A stretch of 14,759 nt of DNA from Brevundimonas sp. UBA4609 (GCA_002386585.1 DGIZ01000018.1:1-14759); one strand, 5' to 3'; counted from the stretch's first letter, positions 6,544 to 13,254 are shown. Notes: generated by a model from the sequence alone, not told the origin. A program made the numbers and translations.

Positions 6544-7016
6544 GTTCGTCTGGGCGTCTTCGGATAGGGGGTTCCGTCGCGGCGCCGATAACCGTCCTCC
6601 CCCTTGGAGACGATCATGTCGATGTCGGGATAGTCGCAGGCGTCCTCGGCGGGACGGCGCGAACCGACCTCCAGCAACATGGCCTCGCGATCACTGCGGT
6701 TTTCGATCATGTGGCCGTTGGGGACGCCCGCCTTGAAGCCGGCGCAGTCGCCGGGGCGCAACAGGGTTTCGCCCTCGTCCTCGACCAGCACCACCTCGCC
6801 GTCCAGCACCCAGACGAACTCGTCTTCCGCGCTATGCCAGTGGCGCTGGCTGGACCAGGCCCCGGCGGGCAGGCGCAACAGATTGACGCCGAACTGATCC
6901 AGGCCGACCGCGTCGCCCAGCCGCCAGCGGCGACGCGGCTTGCAGGGACCGGCGAATTCTTCCGGATATCCCGTTCCGTGGATGGTCGGGGCGGCGTCGA
7001 TGTCGATCTTGGGCAC
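6540..7016 (-). CDS. Cupin-domain protein
   Basis: With the GTG start at 7016 this gives a 158-residue single-cupin protein. Motif 1 runs from His59-Trp-His61 to Glu66 and on to Leu-Asp-Gly-Glu (71-74). Motif 2 is Pro-Gly-Asp (88-90) through His102. His59, His61, Glu66 and His102 are the expected metal ligands. The C-terminus is polar, with Tyr-Pro-Asp-Ile-Asp-Met and Gly-Tyr-Arg-Arg-Arg-Asp-Gly-Thr-Pro-Tyr. The reading frame stays open further upstream across the dapE start, but that part is basic, unlike a cupin, and overlaps dapE, so I reject it. GAAGG lies ten bases before the GTG. The stop overlaps the MFS start, so the two are probably one operon. Activity is unknown; candidates are a small metal-dependent enzyme or a sensor of the exported compound. 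Confidence 0.85.
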   Translation of the reverse strand: MPKIDIDAAPTIHGTGYPEEFAGPCKPRRRWRLGDAVGLDQFGVNLLRLPAGAWSSQRHWHSAEDEFVWVLDGEVVLVEDEGETLLRPGDCAGFKAGVPNGHMIENRSDREAMLLEVGSRRPAEDACDYPDIDMIVSKGEDGYRRRDGTPYPKTPRRT

Positions 7017-7065
7017 GGTTTTCGGGCCTTCTCGCGGGTGCGGGATATGCCTAAAGCATAGCGGC
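7017..7065. promoter_or_regulatory. Short divergent control region, cupin/dapE
   Basis: Only 49 bp separate the two start codons. The right half holds a perfect inverted repeat, TATGC-CTAAA-GCATA (7046-7060), that ends five bases before the dapE ATG. CCTAAAGC (7050-7057) resembles the Caulobacter housekeeping -10 pattern GCTANAWC at six of eight positions, which would make the dapE transcript nearly leaderless. That fits the absence of a ribosome site there. No good -35 is seen. The promoter reading is an inference. Confidence 0.35.
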
Positions 7066-8259
7066 ATGAGCGCCGCATCACATTCCGTCATCGATCCTGT
7101 CGAACTGACCCGCGACCTGATCCGCATCCCCTCCGTCACGCCCGCCGACGAAGGGGCGATGGATGTGTTGGAGCGCGCCCTGACCGGCCTGGGCTTCACC
7201 TGCCGCCGCATGGTGTTCGAGGGGCCGAGCGGCGTGGGCCACGACGCCCGGATCGAGAACCTCTACGCCCGGCGCGGGACCGCCTCGCCCAACCTCTGCT
7301 TCGCCGGCCACACCGACGTGGTGCCGATCGGCGATCTGAAGGCCTGGAGCGCCGGCCCGTTCGAGGGCGAGACCCGCGACGGCGTCCTCTATGGCCGCGG
7401 GGCCGTGGACATGAAGGGCGGCGTCGCCGCCTGGGTCGCCGCCGTCTCGCGCGTCCTCGCCCAAGGCGAGATCGAGGGCTCCCTGTCCTTCCTGATCACC
7501 GGCGACGAGGAAGGCCCGGCCCTGCACGGCACCAAGCGGGTGGTCCAGACTCTGGCCGCCGAGGGCGAGGTCATCGACGCCTGCGTGGTGGGCGAGCCCT
7601 CCTCGGCCCACCACCTGGGCGACATGATCAAGGTCGGGCGGCGCGGCTCGCTGAACACCTGGATCACCGTCCACGGCAAACAGGGCCACGTCGCCTATCC
7701 CGATCGCGCCGCCAATCCGGCCCCGGTCATCGCTCGCCTGCTGGCGCGGCTGGACGCTCACGTCCTCGACGAGGGCTACCCCGAGTTCCCGCCGTCGAAC
7801 CTCGAGATCACCACCATCGACGTGGGCAATCCGGCGACCAACATCATCCCGGCCGAAGCGAAGGCGCGGTTGAACATCCGCTTCAACCCGACCCACACCG
7901 GCGACGGTCTGATCGACTGGCTGAACCGCGAGGCGGGCGCGCTTCAGGCCGAGACCGGCCTGCGGATCGAGCTGGAGCACATGTGCTCGGGCGAAGCCTT
8001 CCTGACTGAGCCGGGCGTCTTCGTCACGGCGGTGCAGGACGCTGTCGAGGTGACTCTGGGCCGCCGCCCTGAGGCCTCGACCACCGGCGGTACCTCCGAC
8101 GCCCGCTTCATTCGCGCCCTGTGTCCGGTGCTGGAGCTGGGTCTGGTCGGCCAGACCATGCACCAGGTCGACGAGCGCGTGCCCGAGGCCGACCTGCGCG
8201 CCCTGAGCGACGCCTATGAACGCGTCATCGCGACAGTGCTGGAGCGTCTGAAGCCCTGA
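7066..8259 (+). CDS. dapE: Succinyl-diaminopimelate desuccinylase
   Basis: This 397-residue M20-family metallohydrolase cleaves N-succinyl-LL-2,6-diaminopimelate to succinate and LL-diaminopimelate, a step toward lysine and the peptidoglycan crosslinker. It acts in the cytoplasm with two zinc ions. Expected residues are present: His82 in Ala-Gly-His-Thr-Asp-Val-Val-Pro, bridging Asp115 in Arg-Gly-Ala-Val-Asp-Met-Lys-Gly-Gly, the Asp-Glu-Glu-Gly at 147-150 (catalytic and metal glutamates), Glu177 in Val-Gly-Glu-Pro, and His366 in Met-His-Gln-Val-Asp-Glu. Thr-Gly-Gly-Thr-Ser-Asp-Ala-Arg (340-347) is a further DapE signature. The ATG at 7066 is chosen because the protein then begins just before the conserved Val-Glu-Leu-Thr-Arg-Asp-Leu-Ile; an upstream in-frame ATG would overlap the divergent cupin gene. 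No Shine-Dalgarno is visible. Confidence 0.96.
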   Translation: MSAASHSVIDPVELTRDLIRIPSVTPADEGAMDVLERALTGLGFTCRRMVFEGPSGVGHDARIENLYARRGTASPNLCFAGHTDVVPIGDLKAWSAGPFEGETRDGVLYGRGAVDMKGGVAAWVAAVSRVLAQGEIEGSLSFLITGDEEGPALHGTKRVVQTLAAEGEVIDACVVGEPSSAHHLGDMIKVGRRGSLNTWITVHGKQGHVAYPDRAANPAPVIARLLARLDAHVLDEGYPEFPPSNLEITTIDVGNPATNIIPAEAKARLNIRFNPTHTGDGLIDWLNREAGALQAETGLRIELEHMCSGEAFLTEPGVFVTAVQDAVEVTLGRRPEASTTGGTSDARFIRALCPVLELGLVGQTMHQVDERVPEADLRALSDAYERVIATVLERLKP

Positions 8260-8271
8260 TCCGCCGGGTCA

Positions 8272-8298
8272 TGTCACAGCCCGACGGTCTGTCTCGTC
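8272..8298 (+). promoter_or_regulatory. ECF41-type promoter (TGTCACA-N16-CGTC)
   Basis: TGTCACA at 8272-8278 and CGTC at 8295-8298 are separated by exactly 16 bases. This matches the promoter known for ECF41 sigma factors, which drive their own operons. The site lies 13 bases after the dapE stop and 38 bases before the start of the decarboxylase gene that precedes the ECF41 gene. Other copies of the heptamer in the window (10799-10805; minus strand of 3478-3484) lack CGTC at the right distance. Confidence 0.85.
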
Positions 8299-8335
8299 AT
8301 GGAGGGACGCGCACCCAAGCCACAGGAGCCACGAC

Positions 8336-8800
8336 ATGACCCCGCGCATCGCCAACCCCGCCAAGGCCGCCCCCGACGTCTATCAGGCGATGGTGCGGCT
8401 GGAGCAGGCCGTCGCCGCCAGCGGCCTGGAGCACAGCCTTCTGGAACTGCTGAAGATCCGCGTCTCGCAGATCAACGGCTGCGCCTATTGCCTGCACATG
8501 CACACCGCCGACGCCCGCAGGGCGGGTGAGAGCGAGGTGCGTCTGCATCTGCTCGCCGCATGGCGGGAATCCTCGCTGTTCAGCCCGCGCGAACGCGCCG
8601 CCCTGACCTGGGCCGAGAGCCTGACGCGCATCGAACAGTCCCAGGCGTCGGATGCGGACTATGCCGTGTTCAAGGCCGAGTTCAGTGAAGCCGAGCAGGT
8701 GAAGCTGGCCTTCGCCATCGGGGCGATCAACGTCTGGAACCGGCTCGCCGTCGGCTTCCGCTCGGCCCATCCGGCAGGCCCGGCGCGTGTCGCGGCCTGA
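8336..8800 (+). CDS. AhpD-like carboxymuconolactone decarboxylase family protein (ECF41 partner)
   Basis: This 154-residue protein has the AhpD-type core: Glu37, then Cys49-Ala-Tyr-Cys52-Leu-His-Met-His56, a redox CxxC with the following histidine, as in alkylhydroperoxidase-like members of the carboxymuconolactone decarboxylase family. It is most likely a small thiol-dependent peroxidase or antioxidant protein rather than a true decarboxylase. The ATG has a good ribosome site, AGGAG (8324-8328), seven bases upstream. An ECF41-type promoter precedes it and the sigma gene overlaps its last 14 bases. Carboxymuconolactone decarboxylase genes are among the characteristic neighbours of ECF41 sigma factors. 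The substrate is unknown. Confidence 0.93.
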   Translation: MTPRIANPAKAAPDVYQAMVRLEQAVAASGLEHSLLELLKIRVSQINGCAYCLHMHTADARRAGESEVRLHLLAAWRESSLFSPRERAALTWAESLTRIEQSQASDADYAVFKAEFSEAEQVKLAFAIGAINVWNRLAVGFRSAHPAGPARVAA

Positions 8801-9689
8801 TCCCTCGACCGAAGTCTTCGAGGCGCATCGGCCCCGGCTGACGCGCCTCGCCTACCGCATGCTCGGCTCCCTGGCCGAGGCGGAAGACGTGACGCAGGAG
8901 GCCTGGCTCCGATGGAGCCGGGTCGACCCGACCGAGATTCGCGAGCCCGGCGCCTGGTTGACGCGCACCACCACCCGCCTGGCGCTGGACCTGCTGAAAT
9001 CCGCCCGCGTGCGACGCGAGACCTATGTCGGCGCCTGGCTGCCCGAGCCGCTGATCACCGGGCCGGAGGCCGACGCCGAGGTCTTCGCCGATGATCTGAC
9101 CCTTTCCCTGATGACCGCCATGGAGCGGCTGTCGCCCCTGGAGCGCGCCGCCTTCCTTCTTCATGACGTGTTCGATGTCGGCTTCGACGAGGTGGCGACG
9201 ACGCTGGAGCGCGATCCCGCTTCGGTGCGGCAACTGGCCAGTCGCGCCCGCCGCCATATTCAGGAAGCCCGCCCCCGCTACGCCGTGGAGCCGCAAGAGG
9301 GCGAACGCATCGCCCGCGCCTTCTTCGAAGCGGCGCGGTCCGGCGACATGGCCGCCCTTGGCGCCCTTCTGGCGGACGAGGCGACGCTGAAGTCGGACGG
9401 CGGGGGCAAGGTCATGGCCTTCCACAACGCCATCCAGGGCGCGCCGAAGCTGTTGCGGCTCTACGCCGGTCTACATCGCAAATACGGGCATGAAGGCTCG
9501 GAAATGCTCCGTCCCGTCTGGATCGACGGCCTGCCCGGCTACATCAGCCTGGAGCGCGGCCGCATCCTGCAGACGACAGCCCTGACCATCGCTGACGGCC
9601 GCATCGTCGAAGTCTTCATCACGCGCAACCCGGATAAGCTGGCGCGCATCGCGGCTCTGATCAACGAGCCGCCGCTCGCCTCGGCTTAA
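8787..9689 (+). CDS. ECF41-family RNA polymerase sigma factor with C-terminal SnoaL-like domain
   Basis: This 300-residue protein has sigma region 2 at about 10-75 (Ala-Tyr-Arg-Met-Leu-Gly-Ser, Glu-Asp-Val-Thr-Gln-Glu-Ala-Trp) and region 4 at about 108-165 (Leu-Ser-Pro-Leu-Glu-Arg-Ala-Ala-Phe-Leu-Leu). A roughly 125-residue SnoaL-like extension follows. The three ECF41 hallmarks are present: Trp-Leu-Pro-Glu-Pro (84-88) in the linker, Asp-Gly-Gly-Gly-Lys (204-208), and Asn-Pro-Asp-Lys-Leu (281-285). In this family the extension takes the place of a separate anti-sigma factor, and none is encoded here. The GTG at 8787 lies 14 bases inside the decarboxylase gene and gives the usual short N-terminus before Phe-Glu-Ala-His-Arg-Pro-Arg-Leu. 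Autoregulation from 8272-8298 is likely. The signal is unknown. Confidence 0.94.
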   Translation: MSRPDPSTEVFEAHRPRLTRLAYRMLGSLAEAEDVTQEAWLRWSRVDPTEIREPGAWLTRTTTRLALDLLKSARVRRETYVGAWLPEPLITGPEADAEVFADDLTLSLMTAMERLSPLERAAFLLHDVFDVGFDEVATTLERDPASVRQLASRARRHIQEARPRYAVEPQEGERIARAFFEAARSGDMAALGALLADEATLKSDGGGKVMAFHNAIQGAPKLLRLYAGLHRKYGHEGSEMLRPVWIDGLPGYISLERGRILQTTALTIADGRIVEVFITRNPDKLARIAALINEPPLASA

Positions 9690-10144
9690 CGGCAGACGTC
9701 AACCCATTCGGCGGCGGTCAGTTCGGCCATCCGTTCGGGGCTGATGCGAACGGCGGAGTGGATGGCGCCCGCCGCCGGGATCACTGCGTCCCACGCCTTC
9801 AACGACACATCGCAATAGATCGGCAGCGGCGTCGCCAGACCGAATGGGCAGACGCCGCCGACCGGGTGGCCGGTCGCGCCCTCGACCTCGGCCAGATTCA
9901 GCATGTTCACCTTGCCGCCGAAGGCCGCCTTAGCCTTGGCGTTGTCCAGCCGGGCGTCGCCCGCCGTCACCAGCAGGACGATGCGGTCGCCCGCGCGCAG
10001 CGACAGGGTCTTGGCGATCTGACCCGGGGCGACGCCGTGGGCCGCGGCGGCCTCGGCCACGGTGGCGGTGCTGACGCCCAGTTCAATGATCGCGATGTCC
10101 GGCGCCCGCTCCGCGAAGAAGGCCCGGACGCTGGCCAGACTCAC
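9686..10144 (-). CDS. YbaK/EbsC-type aminoacyl-tRNA deacylase domain protein
   Basis: This 152-residue free-standing domain is related to the editing domain of bacterial prolyl-tRNA synthetase and to YbaK/ProX, which hydrolyse mischarged aminoacyl-tRNAs. Lys45 in Gln-Ile-Ala-Lys-Thr-Leu-Ser is the invariant lysine. Gly-His-Pro-Val-Gly-Gly-Val-Cys-Pro-Phe-Gly (92-102) is the family signature, and Ala-Gly-Ala-Ile-His-Ser (125-130) is also typical. Which tRNA it edits cannot be told. The start is taken as GTG at 10144, overlapping the upstream stop by four bases (GTGA). It is the last gene of a ridA-led operon. Its stop codon and that of the convergent ECF41 gene share the palindrome TTAA (9686-9689), so no terminator fits between them. 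Confidence 0.9.
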   Translation of the reverse strand: MSLASVRAFFAERAPDIAIIELGVSTATVAEAAAAHGVAPGQIAKTLSLRAGDRIVLLVTAGDARLDNAKAKAAFGGKVNMLNLAEVEGATGHPVGGVCPFGLATPLPIYCDVSLKAWDAVIPAAGAIHSAVRISPERMAELTAAEWVDVCR

Positions 10145-10356
10145 GCCTCGCCCGCCGCTTCCAGCCGAGCGATGCGGCGGTCCATGTCGGCGACCTGATC
10201 CTTCAGCCGCTGCGCCTCGGACGCCATGTCGACCGGCGTGCCGTCGTCGTAGGTCAGCTGCGCCCCCTTCTCGATCAGATCGAGGCGATACAGGGCGGTG
10301 ACGCGGGTCGCCTTGAACCGCTCCAGCTCGCTTTCCGGGGAGATGACGCGGGCCAT
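10141..10356 (-). CDS. Small protein of unknown function, predicted C-terminal coiled coil
   Basis: This 71-residue, highly charged protein has no membrane segment or signal peptide. The N-terminal half contains Phe-Lys-Ala-Thr-Arg-Val-Thr-Ala-Leu-Tyr-Arg-Leu-Asp-Leu-Ile-Glu-Lys-Gly (14-31), then a short turn with Asp-Asp-Gly-Thr-Pro (38-42). Residues 46-69 form a heptad-like helix ending Arg-Ile-Ala-Arg-Leu-Glu. It is believed real because its ATG sits one base after the ridA stop and its stop overlaps the ybaK GTG, the pattern of a coupled operon gene. I do not recognise the family. The position suggests a partner or regulator of RidA or the YbaK-like enzyme, by context only. Confidence 0.75.
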   Translation of the reverse strand: MARVISPESELERFKATRVTALYRLDLIEKGAQLTYDDGTPVDMASEAQRLKDQVADMDRRIARLEAAGEA

Positions 10357-10357
10357 G

Positions 10358-10699
10358 TCAGCGCGCCGCCACGACGATGACTTCGACGAGGTAATCGGGC
10401 GTGGCCAGCTTCGCCTCGCAGGTGGCGCGGGCGGGCGGGTTGGCCGGGTCGACCCAGGCGTCCCAGACGGCGTTCATCGCCTCGAAATCGGCGATGTCGG
10501 CCAGCCAGACCTGGGCCGACAGGATCTTCGTCTTGTCGCTGCCGCATTCGGCCAGGATCGCCTCGACCTCGGCCAGGGCGGTCCGCGTCTGGGCGGCGAC
10601 GTCCTCGCCCGGCTCGCCGACCTGTCCGGCCAGGTAGACGGTCTGGCCGTGGATCACGGCCTGGCTCATGCGGCTGTCGGGCTGGATGCGGGTGATCAT
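10358..10699 (-). CDS. RidA/YjgF-family enamine/imine deaminase
   Basis: This 113-residue RidA-like protein belongs to the family of trimeric cytoplasmic enzymes that hydrolyse reactive enamines and imines, such as 2-aminoacrylate from serine or threonine dehydratase, before they damage PLP enzymes. Arg91 in Pro-Pro-Ala-Arg-Ala-Thr-Cys-Glu-Ala corresponds to the substrate-carboxylate arginine of active RidA, and Glu106 in Tyr-Leu-Val-Glu-Val matches the conserved C-terminal glutamate. Val-Tyr-Leu-Ala-Gly-Gln-Val (21-27) is the usual early strand. It is slightly shorter than E. coli RidA (128). The ATG is preceded at five bases by AAGGAG, the strongest ribosome site in the window, as expected for the first gene of an operon. 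The Rid subgroup cannot be fixed by eye, so no symbol is assigned. Confidence 0.9.
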   Translation of the reverse strand: MITRIQPDSRMSQAVIHGQTVYLAGQVGEPGEDVAAQTRTALAEVEAILAECGSDKTKILSAQVWLADIADFEAMNAVWDAWVDPANPPARATCEAKLATPDYLVEVIVVAAR

Positions 10700-10814
10700 G
10701 ACGGCTCCTTGCGCTGAGGCCCGGACTTAACGCGGCGGGGCGGCCGCTCCAAGGACAAAGGCCGGACGCCGCGCCGTCTTCCTAAACGCGAAAAGCCGTG
10801 TCACAGGAAGCGCC
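10700..10814. promoter_or_regulatory. Divergent intergenic region, ridA operon / SRPBCC gene
   Basis: These 115 bp must hold the start signals for both directions. Ribosome sites are clear: AAGGAG before ridA on the minus strand and AGGAA before 10815 on the plus strand. More AT-rich patches lie near 10725-10731 and 10780-10798, but I see no convincing -35/-10 pair. TGTCACA at 10799-10805 looks like an ECF41 -35 but lacks the matching CGTC. Confidence 0.35.
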
Positions 10815-11249
10815 ATGGAAACGATCCGCATCGAGAACCGCATCGGCGTGCGCGCCACGGCCGAACGCCTCTGGGAAGTGCTGACGGACTTCGGCGGCTG
10901 GAACCGCTGGAATCCGCATGAGGTCGAGGTCGAGGGAGCCCTGGGCTTCGGCGCGCCGATCAGCCTGACGGAACGTCTGCCGGATCTGGGCGAGCGGCAG
11001 GTGCAGGCGAGGCTGGGCGAATGGGAGCCCAACGCCCAACTGGTCTGGATCGAGCGTCGCGGATTCCTGTTCCGCACCCTGCGCTACTATGAGATCGAGG
11101 AGCTGGAGCGGGGGGCCTGCATCGTGTCGCACGGCACGGTCTTCACCGGCCTGCGCGCTGAATTGTTCCACGACAAGCACCGCTCTCGCATCCGCCCGGC
11201 CTATCAGGCCATCAGCGAGGCCCTGAAACGGACCGCCGAGGAAGGCTGA
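10815..11249 (+). CDS. SRPBCC-fold protein (polyketide cyclase/dehydrase-like)
   Basis: This 144-residue protein of the START/Bet v1-like SRPBCC superfamily probably binds a hydrophobic ligand in a helix-grip cavity. Typical features are the opening Ile-Glu-Asn-Arg-Ile-Gly-Val-Arg-Ala-Thr-Ala-Glu-Arg-Leu-Trp-Glu-Val-Leu-Thr-Asp (6-25), then Trp-Asn-Arg-Trp-Asn-Pro (29-34), alternating strands to about 112, and a long C-terminal helix with Tyr-Gln-Ala-Ile-Ser-Glu-Ala-Leu-Lys (130-138). No signal peptide is present. The ATG has AGGAA upstream. It stands alone between two leftward units and ends five bases from the convergent tadC. The specific ligand or reaction is unknown. Confidence 0.85.
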   Translation: METIRIENRIGVRATAERLWEVLTDFGGWNRWNPHEVEVEGALGFGAPISLTERLPDLGERQVQARLGEWEPNAQLVWIERRGFLFRTLRYYEIEELERGACIVSHGTVFTGLRAELFHDKHRSRIRPAYQAISEALKRTAEEG

Positions 11250-11254
11250 AACGC

Positions 11255-12250
11255 CTAGCCGCCTTTCATCATGTCCTGGATGTTGATGATGGCCGGACCC
11301 AGGATGACCACGAACAGCACCGGCAGGAAGAACAGGATCATCGGCACGGTCAGCTTGGCCGGCAGAGCCGCAGCCTTCTTCTCGGCGGCGGCCAGGCGCA
11401 GGTCGCGATTCTCCTTGGCCATGACGCGCAGCGCGGACCCCAGCGGCGTGCCGTAGGTCTCGGCCTGGGTCATGGCGGTGGCCACGGCCTTGATGCCCGG
11501 ATGCTGGGTTCGCTTGGCCATGCCCTCATAGGCCATGCGCCGGTCCGGCAGATAGCTGAGCTCGGCCGAGAGCAGGGACAACTCCTCGGCGAGTTCGATC
11601 GACTGGCCGCCGACCTCCTGGCTGACCTTCTGGATGGCCGCTTCGATCGACATGCCGGACTCCACGCAGATCAGCAGCAGGTCGAGCGAGTCCGGGAAGG
11701 CCGCCACGATCGAGGCCCGCCGCTTGTCGATCATGTTCTTCAGATAGATGTTCGGCGCATAAAAGCCGACGCCCGCCGCCCCGACCACGAAGGCGATCAG
11801 GGTGGTCAGGGGCAGGTCCGGCTTGACGACGCCGAACAGATAGAAGGCCGTCAGCGCCATCAGGATGAAGGGGGTGGCGAAGCGGAAGAAGTAGAAGGTG
11901 TTCAGCGGCCTCGGCCCGCGGAATCCCGCCTGGATCATGTTGTCGGCGACCTTGGGATCTTCCAGCAGCTTCATCAGGTTCAGCCGGGCGACCACGCGGC
12001 TGCGGAAGCTGTCGTCGGTCTGGCGCAGGCTGGCGCCTTCGCCGCCCGCCGCGCCGCCGCGCATGGCCTGGCGCGAACGGCGCCGCAGTTCCTCGCGGCG
12101 CTCGGCGACCGCCTTCATCCGCTTGTCCAGGCGCGGCCCGCCGTCGACGAAGGAGGACAGCAGGGTCAGGACGCTGGCGAAGACGGCCACGCCCACCCCG
12201 ATGCTGAGCAGGTTCTGCGGGTCGGTGATGAAGCGCATGAAGCCGTTCAC
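11255..12250 (-). CDS. tadC: TadC/CpaH, inner-membrane platform protein of Tad pilus
   Basis: This 331-residue protein of the type II secretion F family is one of the two platform proteins on which the CpaF ATPase acts during Flp/Tad pilus assembly. Membrane segments appear at about 14-34, 122-141, 148-170 and 301-325. The cytoplasmic F domain (about 183-300) contains Phe-Pro-Asp-Ser-Leu-Asp-Leu-Leu-Leu-Ile-Cys-Val-Glu-Ser-Gly (185-199) and Gln-Ala-Glu-Thr-Tyr-Gly-Thr-Pro-Leu (262-270), which are typical of TadC. The charged stretch 40-65 is likely cytoplasmic. The start is GTG at 12250, with GGAG (minus strand of 12259-12262) eight bases before it; an ATG four codons later is possible. It follows tadB by 16 bp and is the last Tad gene here: no tadD-like gene follows. 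Confidence 0.93.
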   Translation of the reverse strand: MNGFMRFITDPQNLLSIGVGVAVFASVLTLLSSFVDGGPRLDKRMKAVAERREELRRRSRQAMRGGAAGGEGASLRQTDDSFRSRVVARLNLMKLLEDPKVADNMIQAGFRGPRPLNTFYFFRFATPFILMALTAFYLFGVVKPDLPLTTLIAFVVGAAGVGFYAPNIYLKNMIDKRRASIVAAFPDSLDLLLICVESGMSIEAAIQKVSQEVGGQSIELAEELSLLSAELSYLPDRRMAYEGMAKRTQHPGIKAVATAMTQAETYGTPLGSALRVMAKENRDLRLAAAEKKAAALPAKLTVPMILFFLPVLFVVILGPAIINIQDMMKGG

Positions 12251-12266
12251 GGTCGTCGCTCCCTCG

Positions 12267-13250
12267 TCAGAACTTGAAGTTGATCATGCGCTTCATCACG
12301 AAGACGCCGATCGACATCCACAGGCCCGCCCCCATCAGCATGACCTGGCCGCGGATGTCGGTGAACATCAGCAGCATGTAGCTGGGGCTCGAGAGCATCA
12401 CGAGGATCATCACCGCCGGAGGCAGGGAGGCGATGATGCCGGCCGAGGCGATGGCCTCGGACGACAGGGCCTTGATCTTCTCGACCATCATCCTTCGCGC
12501 CCGCAGCACCGAGGTCAGGTTGCCCAGGGCCTCGGCCAGGTTGCCGCCCGACTTCTGCTGGATGGCGATGACGATGGCGAAGAATTTCAGCTCCGGCGTC
12601 GGGATGCGCTCATACATCTTGTCCAGGGCCTGGGCGAGCGTCAGCCCCACCCCCATGCCCTCGACCAGCAGGCGGAACTCCCCGGCCAGGGGCTCGGGAC
12701 TCTCGCGGGCGATGATCTTGAAACAGTCGTGCACCGGCAGGCCGGTCTTGATGCCGCGCACCAGGATGTCGACCGCATCGGCGAAGGCCAGGGAGAATTT
12801 CTTCATCCGCGCCTTGGCCTTGAAGCCGACGATCCAGCGCGGCAGGCCCAGGCCTGCGGCCACGCCGACGCCCAGGACGATGAGGATGTTGGCGCCCAGC
12901 ACGAAGGCCAGAAACGCCCCGACCAGGCCCGCGACCACGCTGATGATGACGAAGGTCCGCATGGACAGGGTCAGGCCCGCCTGCTTCAGCTTGGCCGCCA
13001 TGGTCAGGCGCGCCTTGCGCTCGCGCCGATCAACCTCCTGAAGCTGCTGCAGGATCTGCTTGCGCCGGGCCTCGGGCGTATTGGCCGCAGCGGCGCGCTT
13101 GGCGCTCGCCGCCGCCTCGGCCCGAACTCCGCCCATGGTCTTGGCGCGCTTGACCGCCTGGCCCGAGGAATCGTCGCCGCCGACCAGCACCCAGCCGACG
13201 CCGCCGATGGTGATGAAGGCCAGGACCGCCGCCAGGATGGGAAGCAGCAT
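12267..13250 (-). CDS. tadB: TadB/CpaG, inner-membrane platform protein of Tad pilus
   Basis: This 327-residue type II secretion F-family protein is the paralogue and partner of TadC. Membrane segments appear at about 2-24, 98-118, 120-140, 268-288 and 302-320. An alanine-rich charged linker occupies about 30-90. The F domain (about 152-260) contains Phe-Ala-Asp-Ala-Val-Asp-Ile-Leu-Val-Arg-Gly-Ile-Lys-Thr-Gly (156-170) and Gln-Gln-Lys-Ser-Gly-Gly-Asn-Leu-Ala-Glu-Ala-Leu (231-242), the usual TadB signatures. The ATG lies four bases after the cpaF stop, and only a weak ribosome site overlaps that stop, so translation is probably coupled to cpaF. Gene order cpaF-tadB-tadC is as in Caulobacter (cpaF-cpaG-cpaH). 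Confidence 0.94.
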   Translation of the reverse strand: MLLPILAAVLAFITIGGVGWVLVGGDDSSGQAVKRAKTMGGVRAEAAASAKRAAAANTPEARRKQILQQLQEVDRRERKARLTMAAKLKQAGLTLSMRTFVIISVVAGLVGAFLAFVLGANILIVLGVGVAAGLGLPRWIVGFKAKARMKKFSLAFADAVDILVRGIKTGLPVHDCFKIIARESPEPLAGEFRLLVEGMGVGLTLAQALDKMYERIPTPELKFFAIVIAIQQKSGGNLAEALGNLTSVLRARRMMVEKIKALSSEAIASAGIIASLPPAVMILVMLSSPSYMLLMFTDIRGQVMLMGAGLWMSIGVFVMKRMINFKF

Positions 13251-13254
13251 CGCC

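Noticed and set aside
6940..7065. N-terminal extension of dapE to an ATG at 6940
   Set aside because: It would run back through the cupin gene and add 42 residues absent from DapE proteins.
7017..7211. N-terminal extension of the cupin gene to a start at 7211
   Set aside because: It would overlap dapE on the opposite strand, adds a basic sequence unlike cupins, and has no ribosome site; the GTG at 7016 gives a normal cupin.
10799..10825. TGTCACA upstream of the SRPBCC gene as a second ECF41 promoter
   Set aside because: At the 16-base distance the sequence is CGAT, not CGTC, and it falls inside the coding region after the ATG. The heptamer alone is expected by chance about once in a window this size.
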